Of a stretch of DNA of 64,000 nt, positions 25,800-34,449 are shown piece by piece (the first letter of the stretch is position 1; the number at the start of each line of letters is the position of its first letter). The notes under the pieces are model-generated. The model ran no database searches. It had not been told where the DNA came from and saw nothing but the letters and a program-made list of their open reading frames with translations. This DNA is from Croceivirga lutea (GTDB lineage: Bacteria; Bacteroidota; Bacteroidia; Flavobacteriales; Flavobacteriaceae): assembly GCF_014235875.1 (NCBI RefSeq), contig NZ_JACJUK010000002.1, positions 434,001-498,000 on the forward strand, written 5' to 3'. Made by a program: the position numbers and the translations under genes.

Positions 25800-26167
25800 T
25801 GTATTTAGCTAAAATACTAACCTTTTTTGTAGCCCTTCTGCACTTGTACTTTCTATGGTTAGAAATGTTTGCGTGGACAACCAAAGCACGAAAAGTGTTT
25901 AAAAATTTTCCACAAGACCTTTTTGAGCCCACTAAAAATATGGCTGCTAATCAAGGCTTATACAATGGGTTTTTAGCTGCAGGATTAATGTGGTCAATAC
26001 TGATTACTGATTCGCTTTGGTCCATTTATATTGCGCTTTTTTTCTTAAGCTGTGTTGTTGTTGCAGGTTTGTATGGGGCGTATTCTGTATCTAAAAAAAT
26101 ATTCTTTGTTCAAGGTGTACCTGCCCTTCTCGCTATTTTTATTTGGTTAATATTATTATGGAGCTGA
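25796..26167 (+). CDS. DUF1304 membrane protein
   Basis: This 123-residue protein has four hydrophobic helices and DUF1304 features such as LHLYFLWLEMFAWTTKA and ANQGLYNGFLAAGLMW. Function is unknown; these proteins sit in the inner membrane. A second ATG at 25799 is equally possible. It is coupled by a 4-bp overlap to the 3-hydroxyanthranilate dioxygenase gene, but no direct metabolic link is known. Confidence 0.8.
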   Translation: MMYLAKILTFFVALLHLYFLWLEMFAWTTKARKVFKNFPQDLFEPTKNMAANQGLYNGFLAAGLMWSILITDSLWSIYIALFFLSCVVVAGLYGAYSVSKKIFFVQGVPALLAIFIWLILLWS

Positions 26168-26236
26168 ACCATTCCAGTTTCATAAGTCTTTGTAATTTTG
26201 TTTTAAACGTAACAATTAATAATTAAAAAGTTATAA

Positions 26237-27790
26237 ATGTCTATTACTGTACAAAGCTTTGGCATTAAAGAAGCCCTTAATAAATTACATATTAAAGAAA
26301 TTAACCATGGTTCTGCGTATGGTATTAATTCTTTTGGTGAAGGGGAATTACTAAATTCTTATTCTCCTGTTGATGGAGAATTAATTGGAAAGGTTACCGC
26401 AACAACCAAGGAAGAATATCAAAAGATAATGGCTTCAGCTGAAGAAGCGTTCACCACTTGGCGCATTATGCCTGCCCCACAACGTGGAGAAATTGTTAGA
26501 CAATTTGGCGAAAAGCTAAGAGAACTAAAAGAGCCGTTAGGTAAACTAGTTTCTTATGAAATGGGAAAATCTTACCAAGAAGGGTTAGGTGAAGTTCAAG
26601 AAATGATTGACATCTGTGACTTTGCGGTAGGTTTATCTAGACAACTACATGGGTTAACTATGCATTCAGAAAGACCTGGTCATCGTATGTACGAACAATA
26701 CCACCCATTAGGTATCGTGGGTATTATATCTGCATTTAACTTTCCAGTGGCTGTCTGGGCATGGAATACAGCTCTCGCTTGGATTTGTGGTGATGTTTGC
26801 ATTTGGAAACCTTCTGAAAAAGCCCCCCTTTGTGGTGTAGCATGTCAGAACATAATAGCTGAAATATTAGAAAAAAATAATTTACCCGCAGGAATTTCCT
26901 GTTTAATAAATGGAGATTATAAGGTAGGTGAATTTATGACCTCAGATAAACGAATTCCTTTAGTTTCAGCAACTGGCTCTATACGTATGGGTAAAATAGT
27001 TGCTCAAGCAGTGGCAGCAAGACTAGGTAAATCTTTGTTAGAATTAGGTGGTAATAACGCTATAATAGTTACCCCTGATGCTGATATAAAAATGACTGTA
27101 ATAGGAGCTGTTTTTGGAGCTGTAGGTACGGCCGGTCAACGCTGTACCTCAACAAGAAGGCTAATCATTCATGAATCTATATATGATACGGTTAAAAACG
27201 CATTAGTTGATGCGTATCAACAAATTCGTATTGGCAATCCGTTGGATGAAAACAACCATGTTGGCCCGCTTATAGATAAAGATGCGGTAAACATGTATCA
27301 AAAAGCCTTAGAAAAAGCGAAAAGCGAAGGTGGAAAAACTGTAGTAGAAGGCGCAGTGCTTTCTGGAGAAGGTTACCAAAGCGGTTGCTACGTAAAACCA
27401 GCTATAGTTGAGGCTAAAAATGAATTTGAAATAGTGCAAGAAGAAACCTTTGCGCCTATTTTATACTTACTAAAGTATTCTGGGGAGGTTGAAAATGCTA
27501 TAGCCATTCAAAATGGAGTTGCTCAAGGTTTATCTTCTGCAATTATGACTAACAATCTTAGAGAAGCTGAACGCTTTTTATCTGCAGCAGGTAGTGATTG
27601 TGGTATTGCAAACGTTAATATAGGTACATCTGGTGCAGAAATTGGTGGCGCATTTGGTGGTGAAAAAGAGACTGGTGGGGGTAGAGAAAGTGGTTCTGAT
27701 GCCTGGAAAATATATATGAGAAGACAAACTAACACCATCAATTACACCACAGAATTACCGTTAGCACAAGGCATTAAGTTTGATTTATAA
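26237..27790 (+). CDS. amaB: ALDH7-type aldehyde dehydrogenase (piperideine-6-carboxylate/aminoadipate semialdehyde type)
   Basis: This 517-residue NAD-dependent aldehyde dehydrogenase is of the antiquitin (ALDH7) class. The general base is Glu269 (LELGGNNA) and the catalytic Cys303 is in GTAGQRCTSTRR. The C-terminal WKIYMRRQTNTINYTTEL and LPLAQGIKF are diagnostic for ALDH7. Members oxidise alpha-aminoadipate semialdehyde in lysine degradation. Adjacency to 3-hydroxyanthranilate dioxygenase might suggest a muconate-semialdehyde substrate, but that enzyme belongs to another ALDH class, so lysine catabolism is the better call. Two terminators follow. Confidence 0.85.
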   Translation: MSITVQSFGIKEALNKLHIKEINHGSAYGINSFGEGELLNSYSPVDGELIGKVTATTKEEYQKIMASAEEAFTTWRIMPAPQRGEIVRQFGEKLRELKEPLGKLVSYEMGKSYQEGLGEVQEMIDICDFAVGLSRQLHGLTMHSERPGHRMYEQYHPLGIVGIISAFNFPVAVWAWNTALAWICGDVCIWKPSEKAPLCGVACQNIIAEILEKNNLPAGISCLINGDYKVGEFMTSDKRIPLVSATGSIRMGKIVAQAVAARLGKSLLELGGNNAIIVTPDADIKMTVIGAVFGAVGTAGQRCTSTRRLIIHESIYDTVKNALVDAYQQIRIGNPLDENNHVGPLIDKDAVNMYQKALEKAKSEGGKTVVEGAVLSGEGYQSGCYVKPAIVEAKNEFEIVQEETFAPILYLLKYSGEVENAIAIQNGVAQGLSSAIMTNNLREAERFLSAAGSDCGIANVNIGTSGAEIGGAFGGEKETGGGRESGSDAWKIYMRRQTNTINYTTELPLAQGIKFDL

Positions 27791-27826
27791 AAAAACCGCT
27801 GCTCAAAAAAGAACAACGGTTTTTTA
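27790..27826 (+). terminator. Terminator 1 after aldehyde dehydrogenase
   Basis: The stem AAAAACCG / CGGTTTTT, with imperfect extension and an A-rich loop, ends in T-run. It begins at the stop codon. Confidence 0.75.
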
Positions 27827-28120
27827 AACCAACTTAACTAACTCAAACTTAACTATAATAGAACCCTGTTACAATGCCGGAACCTTGTCGGGAGTAACAG
27901 GGTTTTTTATTTTCATGATTAAAATTCAACATTATAATCACCACTTTTTATCTCAACTTTATAATTGGTAGTAAAAACTGTATATGTGGTACTAAAGATT
28001 CTTTAAAAATCTTTTCCAGAGTTTTCCAACTTGTTGAATATTAACAGGAAATCTAATTTTTTTAACGTTTTTTAAAGTTTTTTAGATAATTTGCAATGCG
28101 AACACTAGAAAACAAAAACC
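27827..28120. other. Non-coding interval with a second terminator
   Basis: No ORF or RNA gene was recognised. It contains a second strong terminator hairpin at 27862-27908; the rest is AT-rich sequence upstream of the OmpA-like gene, with TAATTTG near 28087 that could be a degenerate -7 element. Confidence 0.5.
27862..27908 (+). terminator. Terminator 2, tandem
   Basis: A perfect 11-bp stem AACCCTGTTAC (27862-27872) / GTAACAGGGTT (27894-27904) is followed by T-run. It sits 36 bp after terminator 1 with no gene between them. Confidence 0.8.
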
Positions 28121-29038
28121 ATGGGCAAAAACTTTACCTATTTATTAGGTATGTTAATTACCATTATTATTGGAACCATTCTTTACTTTAATCTCTGTAG
28201 TGATTGTATAGCTGGCTCTTCTAATAATGAAGTGGAACAGGTAGTTACTGAACAAGCAACAGCTCCTGAACCAGAACCGACCTCTTACCCCTTTGCAATT
28301 GCAAACGGGGATTTTGATTACAGCGCAGAAGATAATTTTAATTTTGACTTATCATCTGCGAATTTAAGACTACCTGTTTCTGAAAAAGTTGATTTTGGAA
28401 TATACAAGTTAAAGGACTACCTCGCTGAAAACGCTGGAAAAGTCATTAACATTACTGGGCTATATTCTTCTAAAGAAGCAAACAACACTGCATTTCCTAA
28501 TCTTGGTTTAGCCAGAGCCAATGATGTTAAAAATTATCTGGTTAAACTTGGAATTCCTTCATCGCAAACAAACACTTTTGGTCAATTAAAAGATGAGTTG
28601 TTACCGTTAGATGGCGTTTTATTAGGCCCTGTTAATTTTAATCTTGCTGATAAAGCTGAAGATGAAAGTGAAACCATTGCTGCATTGCTAGAAAAAATAA
28701 AGACTAATCCATTAATTGTTTACTTTGAAACTGGTGAAGCTTCTATTAACCTTTCAGCAGAACAACGCCAAAAAGTAGCAGATATATCTCAGTATTTAGA
28801 CAAAGTAGATGGTGCAAAATGTTTAGTAATTGGGCATACAGATAATACAGGAAGTAGAGCAACCAACATTTCTTTAGCCAAAGACAGAGCTGATTTTGTA
28901 AAATCATATCTCGTTCGTAACGGCATTTTAGAAAATACCATTGAATCTAGTTCAAAAGGACCAGATTCACCAATTGCGACTAATGATACTGAAGAAGGTA
29001 GAGCATTAAACCGCAGAGTAGAAGTAACACTTAACTAA
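28121..29038 (+). CDS. OmpA-family peptidoglycan-binding protein
   Basis: This 305-residue protein has one N-terminal membrane helix (YLLGMLITIIIGTILYFNL, about residues 7-25), a linker with acidic residues, a first OmpA-like repeat (about 70-165, degenerate) and a C-terminal OmpA domain (about 195-305). The C-terminal domain has IVYFETGEASINLSAEQ, CLVIGHTDNTGSRATN and GRALNRRVEVTLN, the peptidoglycan-binding signature. Probably anchored in the inner membrane with the OmpA domain in the periplasm. Co-transcribed with the next gene, 21 bp downstream. Confidence 0.87.
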   Translation: MGKNFTYLLGMLITIIIGTILYFNLCSDCIAGSSNNEVEQVVTEQATAPEPEPTSYPFAIANGDFDYSAEDNFNFDLSSANLRLPVSEKVDFGIYKLKDYLAENAGKVINITGLYSSKEANNTAFPNLGLARANDVKNYLVKLGIPSSQTNTFGQLKDELLPLDGVLLGPVNFNLADKAEDESETIAALLEKIKTNPLIVYFETGEASINLSAEQRQKVADISQYLDKVDGAKCLVIGHTDNTGSRATNISLAKDRADFVKSYLVRNGILENTIESSSKGPDSPIATNDTEEGRALNRRVEVTLN

Positions 29039-29059
29039 CAACTTTAAAATAAGAACATT

Positions 29060-29665
29060 ATGAATTTTGATAATATTTGGTGCTGGCTAATACCACTTTT
29101 GGTTGGAGCTATTTGTGGTCTATTGGGGTATTTAATGGGCCGCCGAGGAAAAGATGAAACTGTTGAAGTAATTGACAATTCTGCAGAACTAAAATCTTTA
29201 GAAAGTGCAAATGCTAAACTTAAAGCTGATTTAAATGCTTGTAATCAAAAGCTAACAAATGCAGAAGCAAAAGCAAATCTCAAAGTAAAAACTCCTAAAG
29301 CAGATGTTTCTACTGCTAGCTCTTTCGCAGCTGGTGCTGCAGCCGGTGCAGTTGCTAATGACGTTAAATTCGACGCTGACGCTGCAAAAGCTGTTTTTGG
29401 AAAAAGAATAAAACAAGACGATTTAAAAGTTGTTGAAGGTATTGGTCCTAAAATAGAGGGGCTTTTCCACAATTTTGATATCAAAACATGGAAAGCACTT
29501 TCTGAAACTTCTGTAGAAAAATGTCAGGAGGTATTAAATTCTGGTGGTGAACGCTATAGAATTCATGACCCAGGTTCGTGGCCTTTACAAGCTAAAATGG
29601 CTTATGAAGGAGCTTGGAAAAAGCTTGCTAAATGGCAAGACGAGCACAAAGGAGGTAAATTGTAA
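29060..29665 (+). CDS. Membrane-anchored protein with helix-hairpin-helix-like domain
   Basis: This 201-residue protein has an N-terminal membrane helix (WCWLIPLLVGAICGLLGYLM), a coiled-coil/lysine-asparagine-rich segment (about residues 45-85), an Ala-rich linker (SSFAAGAAAGAVAND) and a C-terminal domain with DDLKVVEGIGPKIEGLFHNF, a helix-hairpin-helix-type motif. Such HhH motifs often bind DNA, but similar ones occur in membrane proteins of Bacteroidota with unknown function. The pairing with the OmpA-like gene suggests envelope organisation. The two-module layout is clear; the function is not. Confidence 0.78.
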   Translation: MNFDNIWCWLIPLLVGAICGLLGYLMGRRGKDETVEVIDNSAELKSLESANAKLKADLNACNQKLTNAEAKANLKVKTPKADVSTASSFAAGAAAGAVANDVKFDADAAKAVFGKRIKQDDLKVVEGIGPKIEGLFHNFDIKTWKALSETSVEKCQEVLNSGGERYRIHDPGSWPLQAKMAYEGAWKKLAKWQDEHKGGKL

Positions 29666-29690
29666 ACTACATTTAACCTAAATAACCAAC

Positions 29691-29722
29691 AAAAACGGCT
29701 TCTTTAAAGAAGCCGTTTTTTA
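29691..29722. terminator. Bidirectional terminator between convergent genes
   Basis: A perfect palindromic stem AAAAACGGCTTC/GAAGCCGTTTTT has T-runs on both strands. It ends next to the acyl-ACP desaturase stop codon on the minus strand. Confidence 0.9.
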
Positions 29723-30721
29723 TTATAATAATCCGTTTGCCTCAACCCATTTAAAATGATATTGGTCTTGACTTACTTTCATGCGTTGTGAAATGCGTTC
29801 TAAACGATCCGGCAAAAGCATTAAATAATCTCTTGCTTTTTCTGCACTGTCATTTAAACCTCTCAAGTTTCCAATCTCCCAATAGCTATTCAGCTTTTTA
29901 AGAATGTCTATGTAATCTGTTGCAGTATATACCCCTAAACGCTGTGCACATTCAGAAAACAACTCAAATGCTTTACCCATACTCTCACCAGATTCTCTTA
30001 AAAAATGTGCAGGCATAACAATTTTTCTTTTCATCATATCAGCAAAAGCCAACACCATTCCGTTAGGGTCAATCTCTGAAATTGTCTTTACAAATTCTCT
30101 ATAAGCTAAATGATGCCTCATTTCATCACCAGCAATAATTGTACACATTCTGGCTAGTAAGGCATTCCCTTTTTGCTTTGCTAATTTACCTACTCGTTTG
30201 TGAGAAATATTTGTTGCTAATTCTTGAAAAGTAGTGTAAACAAAATTCTTGTAAGGGTCACGGTCTGTTCCAATATCAAAACCATCAGCAATTAAATGCT
30301 GCGTAGTTACCTCTACTTCTCTCATGTTTACCCTTCCAGATAAATATAAAAACTTGTTTAATACATCACCATGCCTGTTTTCTTCTGCTGTCCATGCTCT
30401 TACCCATTTTGACCATGGATTTCCATTTTCACCCTCGTGTTGACTTATGCCCTCAACATCCATTAACCATGATTCATACGTTGGTAACGCTTCTTCCGTA
30501 ATGGTGTCTGCAACTAGAGTAACCCAAAAGTCATACCCTAGCTCTTTAGCCTCGCCACGTATTTGACTTATTTCATCAAAAAAATCAGGACTTTGAGGGT
30601 CAGGTAAGAAATCTGTTGGTTGCCATATTTTTTCAACAGGCACTAAGAATTGTTCAATAAAACCTTCAACCTTGGGCTCTATTTGTTGCATTACTTCTAA
30701 CCTAATATTTTTATCTGCCAT
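29723..30721 (-). CDS. Acyl-ACP desaturase (stearoyl-ACP 9-desaturase family)
   Basis: This 332-residue soluble di-iron desaturase has ligands in EENRH (residues 113-117), a glutamate in FQELAT near 167, and DEMRHH (199-204). This is the plant-type acyl-ACP desaturase pattern. It introduces a cis double bond in an acyl chain carried by acyl-carrier protein, using ferredoxin and O2. The N-terminus has no transit peptide. Desaturase position and chain length cannot be fixed from sequence alone. A bidirectional terminator lies directly at its 3' end. Confidence 0.92.
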   Translation of the reverse strand: MADKNIRLEVMQQIEPKVEGFIEQFLVPVEKIWQPTDFLPDPQSPDFFDEISQIRGEAKELGYDFWVTLVADTITEEALPTYESWLMDVEGISQHEGENGNPWSKWVRAWTAEENRHGDVLNKFLYLSGRVNMREVEVTTQHLIADGFDIGTDRDPYKNFVYTTFQELATNISHKRVGKLAKQKGNALLARMCTIIAGDEMRHHLAYREFVKTISEIDPNGMVLAFADMMKRKIVMPAHFLRESGESMGKAFELFSECAQRLGVYTATDYIDILKKLNSYWEIGNLRGLNDSAEKARDYLMLLPDRLERISQRMKVSQDQYHFKWVEANGLL

Positions 30722-30768
30722 AAATTTTAATAGTTAGATAAAGCTATGAAACTTAAAGGCAATATGTG

Positions 30769-31494
30769 TTAATTTCTACCTTTTTCTAAAGGATAAAAAC
30801 TTTGAACAGCATCAGTCTGCCAAAATTCTTTGGAATTTACATCTAAAGCAGTTAAAGGTCCTTTAAAAGCTGCACCAGTATCTACATTCCATACATTAGC
30901 CGCATTAAAAGGTTGGCAGAAACTGGTTTTAGAAATTGGTGTGTGTCCTATAAAAATTTCTTTATAATTGGTAAGTCTCTTTGGGTAGTGTTTGTCTTCT
31001 CTGGTTAATCTACCATTAACTGTTTGCGCCAACTCCCAAAGTGTTCTATCCCAATAGAACATTTTTTCAAAATATTCATGCTCTATTCCTTTTAAATTGG
31101 TAAAACCTGCGTGTAAAAAAAGTCTGTTGTCTTTATCTAAATAGTAACTTTTCAATCTGGCATAAAAGGCTAAGTGCGTATCCCATTTTTTTTTACCTGC
31201 TGCCTCATAAGACTTTTTTGTTGCTGCGCCACCATGCATTAACCATGTTTTGTTTTCTATGCCTGTTTTCATCCACTCCCAGCATAAATCGTCATGATTA
31301 CCACGAATAAACGTACAATTATGTGTTTCATCTAATTGCATTAAAAAAGTTACCGTTTCAAAAGCTTCGCTCCACGAGTCCACATAATCACCCAAGAATA
31401 TTAAATGGTCTTTAGGCGTTACTTTCGTTTTTTTAAGAAGCTGCTTTAGTGCTTGAAGTCCGGAATGAATATCTCCAATAACTAGGGTGCGCAT
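30769..31494 (-). CDS. Serine/threonine-type metallophosphoesterase
   Basis: This 241-residue protein has the calcineurin-like metallophosphoesterase motifs: GDIHSGLQ near the N-terminus, HLIFLGDYVDSW, FIRGNHDD and a C-terminal IGHTP with DTGAA. These give a dinuclear metal centre, as in PP1/PP2A-like and ApaH-like phosphatases. The target is unknown (protein phosphoserine or a nucleotide). It is upstream of the acyl-ACP desaturase on the same strand with 47 bp between them, and divergent from the PfkB kinase. Confidence 0.87.
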   Translation of the reverse strand: MRTLVIGDIHSGLQALKQLLKKTKVTPKDHLIFLGDYVDSWSEAFETVTFLMQLDETHNCTFIRGNHDDLCWEWMKTGIENKTWLMHGGAATKKSYEAAGKKKWDTHLAFYARLKSYYLDKDNRLFLHAGFTNLKGIEHEYFEKMFYWDRTLWELAQTVNGRLTREDKHYPKRLTNYKEIFIGHTPISKTSFCQPFNAANVWNVDTGAAFKGPLTALDVNSKEFWQTDAVQSFYPLEKGRN

Positions 31495-31609
31495 AGTTTA
31501 CTTTTCGCAAGTATACACACAATATTAGAACTGCTTGAAAAGTTTATGTAAAGAATACAATTTTTGTTCTAATGCTTACAAAGTGTACTTTTGACCAATA
31601 ATTTTGATT

Positions 31610-32563
31610 ATGCCAACAACAAATGTGTTTTGTGTAGGAGAGCTGCTTATTGATTTTGTAGGTGAAAATCAAGGAAGCGATTTATCTAAAGCAGTTCAGT
31701 TTACAAAAAAAGCTGGGGGAGCCCCAGCAAACGTGGCCTGCGCAGTTTCTAAATTAGGAGGTAAAAGTATTTACATAGGTTGTGTTGGCAATGACCCTTT
31801 TGGTGATTTTTTAATAGATATTTTAAAAGACAATAACGTAGACGTTTCTTTAACCCAACGCTCTGATACCTTTACAACACTTGCATTTGTTTCTATTGCA
31901 GATGATGGCGAACGTGACTTTGTATTTAGTAGGGGTGCAGATAAAGAGTTAACATATGATAGCTCTATTAAAAAAGCAATGAAAGGCAATGTAGTTCATT
32001 TTGGTTCTGCAACGGCTCTCTTGGGCGGTAGCTTAGAGGAGTCTTATAGCCATTTTTTGTTTGATGCACTTTGTTGTGATGTGTTTGTAAGCTTCGACCC
32101 AAATTACAGATATCACCTTTGGAAAGATGATGAAGAAACTTTTGTAAAAAAGTGTATGCCGTATATAGAAAAATCGCACCTATGTAAGTTTAGTGAAGAA
32201 GAAGCTTTATTACTCTCTGGTGAAGACTCTATTGAAAAGGCCTGTGTTACTTTGCATAAAATAGGTGCTAAACTAATAACCATAACTTTAGGTAAGAAAG
32301 GCACCTATGTTAGTACAGAAAAAAAGCAAGCTACTATACCAAGTATAATTGTAGAACCGGTAGACACTACTGGCGCAGGTGATGCCTTTATTGGTAGTTT
32401 ACTTTATCAAATTTCTGCTTTAAATAACTTTAAACGCATTTTTAACGAACCTGAGTTATTATTTAAGATGGTTGAGCAAGCTAATAAAGTTGGAGCCATA
32501 ACTACCACAAAATTTGGTGCTATTGCTGCTTTACCTACATCAGAAGAGTTAACAAATTTTTAA
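31610..32563 (+). CDS. PfkB-family sugar kinase (fructokinase-like)
   Basis: This 317-residue ribokinase-fold kinase shows the N-terminal CVGELLIDFVGE, the FTKKAGGAPANVACAVSK substrate motif of fructokinases, and the C-terminal VEPVDTTGAGDAFIGSL anion-hole and catalytic-Asp signature. Fructose-6-phosphate formation is the likeliest reaction, but other sugars are possible. The ATG at 31610 is used; an in-frame TTG at 31604 adds two residues. The stop overlaps the convergent AlbA_2 gene by 4 bp. Confidence 0.88.
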   Translation: MPTTNVFCVGELLIDFVGENQGSDLSKAVQFTKKAGGAPANVACAVSKLGGKSIYIGCVGNDPFGDFLIDILKDNNVDVSLTQRSDTFTTLAFVSIADDGERDFVFSRGADKELTYDSSIKKAMKGNVVHFGSATALLGGSLEESYSHFLFDALCCDVFVSFDPNYRYHLWKDDEETFVKKCMPYIEKSHLCKFSEEEALLLSGEDSIEKACVTLHKIGAKLITITLGKKGTYVSTEKKQATIPSIIVEPVDTTGAGDAFIGSLLYQISALNNFKRIFNEPELLFKMVEQANKVGAITTTKFGAIAALPTSEELTNF

Positions 32564-33696
32564 TTATAACGCACTTTTCTAATTATCCGCTGAGCTAATT
32601 TTAACGACTGATATATTTTACGGTCGTACGATTTTAGAATTGGCCTTGCATAATCCATCTGAGACATAGCTTCTTCAAAACCATTTAAATAGCAAATTAA
32701 ATAGGTGTCTGGCAAGTACATTAAATCTAATTTTTCAGCTGGTGTTAAGGTGATATCTTTTTCTACCTTTTGAATTAATGCATTGTTAGCATTGTAAATA
32801 TGATGTAATGTTTTTTTATCGTGTTTTGGTGGTTCAAAAACCAATTCACTATCAATCTTATAGCTTCCATTTTCTGAAAAGGTAATTTTTACTTCTTCTA
32901 AAGGATAATATTTTTGCTGTTTGCCTAAACCTAATTGTACATACTCTAAAGTTGAAAAAGAGTTTTCATCATAAGAGATTGAAACCTCATCTAAGGTAGA
33001 ATAGAAAAGTTTTACCTGCTCATTAATTAATTCGATATCAACTCTTGAATAATACGTTTTGTTATTAACCTGTTTTGTAATTCCTGCCCAACATACTACA
33101 AACTGCTCTTTAAATACTTTATAGCTACTATTTAAATCAGCGTGTCTGTTATTTATAAAGTCAATTACACCATCCAGCGTTAATTCTATATTGTTTCTTG
33201 CGTGTTGCTCTATAGTGGCAACTTTTTCTGAATTAATGTTTTTTAAAACAATATCAAATGCTTTAGGTAAACTAATACTGCCTTCTCTAAAAAAGACCGC
33301 ACCACCATAATATTTCCAAATATTTTTGCGCAATGCGCATACTTTTCCATTGGACTTAATGGTGACTAGACCTACAACCTTATCTTCTGGCAGGTGAGGG
33401 AATGGTATATTTTCGTAAGAAATTAATGGCGGATTGTCTAAATAGGCATTGACAAGATTTTGAATTTTACTGTCATCGAAAAAATCAACACCAATTATTT
33501 TATTGTCTTCGTCCTCAACGCCGACTACAATGTATGAGTTGTTTTGTGGATTACTGTTAGCTAAAGCGCAAACATGTTTTAAGAACTTGGCTTTACCCTC
33601 TTTCTCACCTATTGAAATAAAACGTTTCTTGTCGTAGAAGCTATTTTCGTCATTATGAGCTAATAGATTCTTAACAAGAAGACGTTTATTAATCAT
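32560..33696 (-). CDS. AlbA_2 / divergent AAA-4 domain protein
   Basis: This 378-residue protein begins with an AlbA_2 (Schlafen-like) domain in about residues 10-150: LVKNLLAHNDENSFYD, KHVCALANSNPQNNSYIVVG, VGVEDEDNKIIGV and GGAVFFREG. The remainder is an unrecognised alpha/beta region. AlbA_2 proteins bind nucleic acids or act as regulators, and some relate to defence. Here it sits in an operon with an SDR and an aldo/keto reductase, sharing a 4-bp overlap with the SDR, so a housekeeping role is just as likely. Function unresolved. Confidence 0.78.
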   Translation of the reverse strand: MINKRLLVKNLLAHNDENSFYDKKRFISIGEKEGKAKFLKHVCALANSNPQNNSYIVVGVEDEDNKIIGVDFFDDSKIQNLVNAYLDNPPLISYENIPFPHLPEDKVVGLVTIKSNGKVCALRKNIWKYYGGAVFFREGSISLPKAFDIVLKNINSEKVATIEQHARNNIELTLDGVIDFINNRHADLNSSYKVFKEQFVVCWAGITKQVNNKTYYSRVDIELINEQVKLFYSTLDEVSISYDENSFSTLEYVQLGLGKQQKYYPLEEVKITFSENGSYKIDSELVFEPPKHDKKTLHHIYNANNALIQKVEKDITLTPAEKLDLMYLPDTYLICYLNGFEEAMSQMDYARPILKSYDRKIYQSLKLAQRIIRKVRYN

Positions 33697-34448
33697 TGTT
33701 TTTTATTTACAATAGTTGAGGCAGCTTGAGCCGTTGGCAATACCAATAAGTCAGCAATATTTACATGGTAAGGCCTAGTAACTACAAAGTGTATAATATC
33801 AGCAATATCTTTAGCTTTTAAGGGTTCAAAACCCTTGTATACATTAGCCGCTTTTTTGGTATCACCTTTAAAACGTACCTCACTAAATTCTGTCTCAACT
33901 AGACCAGGGTTAACAGCTCCAACACGTATACCGTATTCATTTAAATCTATTCTCAACCCCTGATTAATGGCATCTACGGCATGCTTACTAGCACAATATA
34001 CGCTACCTTTTGGGTAGACTTCTTTACCTGCTAATGAACCTATATTTATAATGTGTCCAGACTTGCTAGAAATCATTTTAGGTAAAATTGCCTTAGTTAC
34101 ATAAAGTAACCCTTTTACATTTATGTCTATCATGGCATCCCAATCATCTAAGCTTGCTGTTTCTACAGTATCTAGACCATGAGCATTGCCCGCATTGTTC
34201 ACCAATATAGAGATGTTGCCAAATTCTTCAGGTATTGAGTGTATTTTTTCAGCTACTTCAGTTTTATTTCTAACATCAAAATTGAGTGTAAAAACTCTAG
34301 TTTTGTGTGATAATTCACTTTTTAATTCCTCTAAACGTTCTTGGCGTCTTCCGCAGAGTATTAAATCAAAACCATTTTCAGCAAATAGTTCTGCTGTTGC
34401 TTTGCCAATTCCGCTAGTTGCACCTGTTATTAAAACTATCTCACTCAT
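33693..34448 (-). CDS. Short-chain dehydrogenase/reductase (YdfG-like)
   Basis: This 251-residue classical SDR has TGATSGIG (residues 8-15) for NAD(P) binding, VNNAGNAHG, and a catalytic YCASKHA (YxxxK) preceded by a Ser in INIGSLAG. The sequence resembles the YdfG group that reduces 3-hydroxy acids such as serine or malonic semialdehyde, although substrates differ. The 3' end overlaps the AlbA_2 gene by 4 bp, and the aldo/keto reductase ends 1 bp upstream, so the three are one operon. Confidence 0.88.
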   Translation of the reverse strand: MSEIVLITGATSGIGKATAELFAENGFDLILCGRRQERLEELKSELSHKTRVFTLNFDVRNKTEVAEKIHSIPEEFGNISILVNNAGNAHGLDTVETASLDDWDAMIDINVKGLLYVTKAILPKMISSKSGHIINIGSLAGKEVYPKGSVYCASKHAVDAINQGLRIDLNEYGIRVGAVNPGLVETEFSEVRFKGDTKKAANVYKGFEPLKAKDIADIIHFVVTRPYHVNIADLLVLPTAQAASTIVNKKQ

Positions 34449-34449
34449 A

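Noticed and set aside
33120-33696. AlbA_2 protein considered as part of a defence system
   Set aside because: It is overlapped with an SDR and an aldo/keto reductase in an ordinary operon, and no nuclease, toxin, restriction or phage gene is nearby.
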